Assembly (NCBI RefSeq): GCF_012395185.1
Contig: NZ_JAAZTU010000040.1
Location: forward strand, 1-35,061
Source: Vibrio aestuarianus
GTDB lineage: Bacteria > Pseudomonadota > Gammaproteobacteria > Enterobacterales > Vibrionaceae
DNA: 35,061 nt
Reading direction: 5' to 3'
The stretch's first letter is position 1. Each line of letters begins with the position of its first letter. This document shows, piece by piece, positions 31,811 to 35,061 of the stretch. A program made the position numbers and the translations under genes. The notes under the pieces are model-generated. The model was not told the origin of the DNA and did not search any database. It worked only from the letters and a program-made list of their open reading frames with translations.

Positions 31811-34800
31811 ATGTTAAGTCGTTTCTTTATTCAAAGACCTAAGTTTGCATTGGTCATATCTATTATTCTTACTTTAGCAGGGGCGATATCCCTGGCTATT
31901 TTACCCGTCGCTGAATATCCGAAGATCAGCCCGCCATCTGTTAGCGTGACGGCGTTTTATACTGGTGCAAGTGCCGAAGTTGTCGAACAAGCTATTGCTG
32001 ACCCCATAGAGACGTCAGTAAATGGTGTCGAGAACATGATCTACATGTCCTCGAAAAGTGCCAATGATGGCTCGTACAGCCTAAACGTGACATTCGATGT
32101 TGGTACTGACCCTGATATGGCACAAGTTAACGTCCAAAACCGTGTTGCTCAGATCGAGTCCAAGCTTCCACAAGAAGTGAGAATGGCTGGCGTCACTGTG
32201 AAAAAACGTTCGCCAGATCTGTTAATGGTACTCAATTTCTATTCACCGGATGGAAAATATGACGATCAATTTCTGATTAACTACATCAACCTTAACGTTA
32301 AAGATCAACTCGCACGTGTAAAAGGTATTAGTGAGGTTAATGTCATTGGTGGGGGCGAATATGCAATGCGTATTTGGCTTAACCCAGAAAAAATGGCTAA
32401 TTTAAAATTAACAACGTCCGATATTCAATCCGCTTTAACTGAGCAGAATGTGCAAGTTGCAGCGGGGCGTATTGGCGCTGCTCCATATAGTAGTGCTCAA
32501 GAGGTGCAGTTTAATCTGGTAACAAAAGGGCGTTTGGAAAGTGTCGGTGAGTTTGAAAATGTTATTTTGCGTTCGAATCCTGATGGCTCTACGGTTTACT
32601 TGAAGGACGTCGCACGGGTTGAATTAGGCAAAAAATTCTATGATGGTAACGGTACATTCCGAGGCCAAGAAGCATCGATCGTTGCATTATCATTACAATC
32701 AGACGCCAACGCGTTGGAAAGCGGTAAAGCCGTTATGGCGTTGTTACAACAACTTAGCCATAATTTTCCAGATGGCATGGCCTTTGAAACCAGTTATGAC
32801 ACAACCGTGTTTGTTGCTGAATCTATCAAAGGTGTGGTTAAAACGCTGATCGAAGCGATATTACTGGTTATTGCCGTCACTTACTTATTTTTGGGTAGCG
32901 CACGCGCAACCCTGATTCCCGTTTTTGCCATTCCAGTCTCATTGATTGGTACATTTGCCATTATGCAAACTACCGGCTTCACGATTAATACTGTGACTTT
33001 GTTTGGTCTTATTTTAGCCATTGGTATTGTTGTTGATGACGCTATTTTGGTGATTGAAAACGTAGATACAACAATGGCTAAAGATCCAACGATGTCTCCG
33101 CGTAAGGCAACGCTTATCGCAATGAAGGAGGTAACAGGCCCAATTATCACTTCAACGCTTGTATTACTTGCGGTATTTCTTCCTGTCGCCATGCTACCCG
33201 GTATCACAGGTATCATGTATCGACAGTTCGCATTAACTATCTGTATTTCAGTTGTTATTTCATCGATTAATGCACTAACTCTGTCTCCTGCGCTGTGTTC
33301 ACTGGTTCTGAAACAAGGCGGTGAAAATACGGCAAGTTGGTTTAAGGCTTTTAACCGAGGCTTAGACAAAGTGACACAAGGCTACGGTCAAATTGCAGGT
33401 TTCTTGGTTAAAAAATCTTTACTGCTGATTACTTTCTTCCTACTTGCACTTGCTGCTGTCTCGTTCTTTGCTAAAAATACTTCAACTGCTTTCGTTCCAC
33501 AGGAAGATAAGGGAATATTATTAGTCAATGTTCAATTACCTGACTCTGCTTCTTTATCTCGAACGGAAGAAGTGACTTCACAACTGATGCAAATTCTTGA
33601 AGAAGAGCAGGGGGTTGATGGCGTTACCGTTGCCAATGGCTATTCATTCATGACTGGTGCCGCTGCATCAAACGGGGCATCTCTGTTTGTTAAATTACAC
33701 AGTTGGGATATGCGTAACAGCCTAGCCGGTGATCATTCTGCTGCTGCAATCTCGGCACGGATTAATGGACGTGCCGCTCTGGAAATGCCACAAGCGGTTG
33801 TATTTGCAATGGGACCACCGGCAGTGCCAGGAATGGGAGCCGCTTCTGGATTTGAATTTGTACTGGAAGATACATTAGGCCGTAGCCGTACCGACTTAGC
33901 GATGGTAATGGGTGAAATGCTTCAGGCTGCTAATCAACAACCTGAAATTGCTTATACTTTTAGTACATTCCGAGCCAATGTTCCTCATTATTATGTCGAT
34001 ATTGATCGTGAAAAGGCAAAACAATTAGGTATTCCTTTATCCTCTATATTCCAAACGCTACAGGGTAACTTAGGCTCAGTTTACGTTAATGACTTTACCA
34101 TGTTTGGTAAAAATTTCCGTGTCACAATGCAGGCTGATAGTGAACATCGTAATAGCATGGAAAACCTTGAGCAGTTCCATGTACGATCTGCTAATGGAAC
34201 AATGATTCCATTAAGTACACTAGTTAGTCATACACAAGTGTTTGAGCCGGATGTGGCATGGCGCTATAACATGTACCGCAGTGCGATTATCCAAGGTCAA
34301 CCGGCACCGGGTTATTCCAGTGGTGATGCTATTGCTGCGATGGAGCGAGTCGCCGCTCAAGTATTGCCGCAAGGTTACCAATACGAATGGACAGGTATGG
34401 CTTACCAGGAAGTTCTCGCCGGTAACCAAGCCATTTTTGCTTTTGCGCTTGCGCTCATTTTCATCTATCTATTTATGGTGGCACAGTACGAAAGTTGGAG
34501 TATTCCTTTGGCCATCATTTTAGTGGTGCCGATTGCAACCTTAGGTTCATTCTTAGCACTTAACCTGATGGGAATGCCATTGAATTTGTATGCTCAAATC
34601 GGTTTAGTCTTGCTGATAGCATTAGCGGCAAAGAATGCGATCTTAATAGTAGAGTTCGCAAAAATGGAGCGAGAAGAGAAAGATATTGCTATTGATGAAG
34701 CTGCGGTTCATGGTGGTAAATTACGTTTTCGTGCCGTGAATATGACATCGTGGTCATTTATCTTAGGTATTTTCCCTCTGATTTTTGCTTCGGGGGCTGG

Positions 34801-34966
34801 GCATGTCAGTCAAAACTCTCTCGGTGTATCACTTATCGGTGGGCTACTATGCGTGCTTCTTGCTGGGACATGTTTGATCCCTGGTTTCTACGCCTTAATC
34901 CAAAAACAACGAGAGAAGTATCATGGTGGCAACACAAAACTTGTACCATTAGATGATGAAGACTGA
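31811..34966 (+). CDS. RND multidrug efflux pump, AcrB type (HAE1)
   Basis: A 1051-aa inner-membrane proton/drug antiporter with 12 helices and two large periplasmic loops. The proton-relay aspartates are present in GIVVDDAILVIENV (D409, D410, equal to AcrB D407/D408), and the partner lysine is in LAAKNAILIVEFAK. HAE1 markers such as SRFFIQRPKFALVISIILTL at the N-terminus and VQNRVAQIESKLPQEV are clear. GGGGG at 31802-31806 gives a good ribosome site for ATG 31811. It is the second gene of the operon with the adaptor. Which of the several Vibrio Vex pumps it equals cannot be settled here, so no symbol is given. Confidence 0.95.
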   Translation: MLSRFFIQRPKFALVISIILTLAGAISLAILPVAEYPKISPPSVSVTAFYTGASAEVVEQAIADPIETSVNGVENMIYMSSKSANDGSYSLNVTFDVGTDPDMAQVNVQNRVAQIESKLPQEVRMAGVTVKKRSPDLLMVLNFYSPDGKYDDQFLINYINLNVKDQLARVKGISEVNVIGGGEYAMRIWLNPEKMANLKLTTSDIQSALTEQNVQVAAGRIGAAPYSSAQEVQFNLVTKGRLESVGEFENVILRSNPDGSTVYLKDVARVELGKKFYDGNGTFRGQEASIVALSLQSDANALESGKAVMALLQQLSHNFPDGMAFETSYDTTVFVAESIKGVVKTLIEAILLVIAVTYLFLGSARATLIPVFAIPVSLIGTFAIMQTTGFTINTVTLFGLILAIGIVVDDAILVIENVDTTMAKDPTMSPRKATLIAMKEVTGPIITSTLVLLAVFLPVAMLPGITGIMYRQFALTICISVVISSINALTLSPALCSLVLKQGGENTASWFKAFNRGLDKVTQGYGQIAGFLVKKSLLLITFFLLALAAVSFFAKNTSTAFVPQEDKGILLVNVQLPDSASLSRTEEVTSQLMQILEEEQGVDGVTVANGYSFMTGAAASNGASLFVKLHSWDMRNSLAGDHSAAAISARINGRAALEMPQAVVFAMGPPAVPGMGAASGFEFVLEDTLGRSRTDLAMVMGEMLQAANQQPEIAYTFSTFRANVPHYYVDIDREKAKQLGIPLSSIFQTLQGNLGSVYVNDFTMFGKNFRVTMQADSEHRNSMENLEQFHVRSANGTMIPLSTLVSHTQVFEPDVAWRYNMYRSAIIQGQPAPGYSSGDAIAAMERVAAQVLPQGYQYEWTGMAYQEVLAGNQAIFAFALALIFIYLFMVAQYESWSIPLAIILVVPIATLGSFLALNLMGMPLNLYAQIGLVLLIALAAKNAILIVEFAKMEREEKDIAIDEAAVHGGKLRFRAVNMTSWSFILGIFPLIFASGAGHVSQNSLGVSLIGGLLCVLLAGTCLIPGFYALIQKQREKYHGGNTKLVPLDDED

Positions 34967-34977
34967 CTAAATAACTC

Positions 34978-35006
34978 AAATCCCAAAGTCATACTTTGGG
35001 ATTTTT
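34978..35006 (+). terminator. Intrinsic terminator of the RND operon
   Basis: ATCCCAAAG (34980-34988) pairs with CTTTGGGAT (34994-35002) around TCATA, followed by Ts to 35006. The flanking A-run lengthens the stem. Confidence 0.9.
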
Positions 35007-35031
35007 GATGTTGGATATTTTCAGATTAATA

Positions 35032-35061
35032 GTCATATAGTTAAAATGGTAACTATATGAC
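35032..35061. repeat. Perfect 11-bp inverted repeat at window end
   Basis: GTCATATAGTT (35032-35042) and AACTATATGAC (35051-35061) are exact reverse complements with an eight-base spacer. It is AT-rich with no T-run, so it is probably a binding site or the start of a structured element cut by the window end. Confidence 0.65.

Noticed and set aside
32881..33369. Long minus-strand frame within the RND pump gene
   Set aside because: Shadow of the AcrB-type coding frame; no ribosome site or family similarity.

Overview
The window looks like Vibrio DNA. The left 4.7 kb is a superintegron-type cassette array: several one-gene cassettes in the same orientation, each followed by a roughly 120-bp attC site of the Vibrio repeat (VCR) type. 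The remaining genes have recognisable gammaproteobacterial homologues (SgrR, MenI, Alx, PatZ, YciH, YbjD, a YeiE-like LysR, Ddl), and two copies of an ERIC-like intergenic repeat are present. No integrase gene or attI is visible, so this is the distal end of the array. Species and chromosome cannot be fixed from the sequence alone.

Region 1 (1-4.7 kb), cassette array. In order: a short ORF carrying a perfect 21-bp palindrome; a GNAT acetyltransferase; an unknown helical protein whose cassette is split from its attC by an IS30-family element; a four-helix membrane protein whose start codon lies in an 11-bp RNA stem; a histidine phosphatase; and a small exported protein. The last full attC is mutated in its core. 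It is followed by a 35-bp attC remnant fused to a broken ParE-type toxin fragment, which marks the decayed end of the array.

Region 2 (4.8-12.7 kb): a POT/MFS peptide transporter lacking the usual proton-coupling motif; a DUF218 protein; a formate channel fused to a CBS pair, divergent from a YeiE-like LysR gene with a palindromic LysR-type site between them; a DUF1097 membrane protein behind a good CRP site; and a YbjD-like OLD-family ATPase/Toprim protein.

Region 3 (12.9-20.6 kb): a 5'-nucleotidase-family enzyme without a signal peptide behind a Pho-box-like sequence; a 31-aa membrane microprotein; a yybP-ykoY (manganese) riboswitch in front of alx/terC; a 63-aa protein; PhnA; a site-2-type protease; an M48 lipoprotein protease; and menI with a small co-transcribed gene.

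Region 4 (20.6-30.7 kb): sgrR behind a long hairpin without a clear ribosome binding site; a 25-aa membrane microprotein with its own terminator; an ERIC-like repeat; a YhaJ-like LysR gene; the lysine acetyltransferase PatZ; a SPOR lipoprotein; ddl; a convergent, overlapping tyrosine recombinase with a Gln in place of the catalytic His; a DUF3319-like protein; and yciH.

Region 5 (30.7-35.1 kb): a two-gene RND efflux operon (adaptor lipoprotein and AcrB-type pump) with a terminator and no outer-membrane channel gene. The window ends in a perfect inverted repeat.

The best leads for new biology are the hairpin-controlled cassette gene, the palindrome-bearing cassette ORF, the two microproteins, the FocA-CBS fusion with its overlapping leader ORF, and the variant recombinase.
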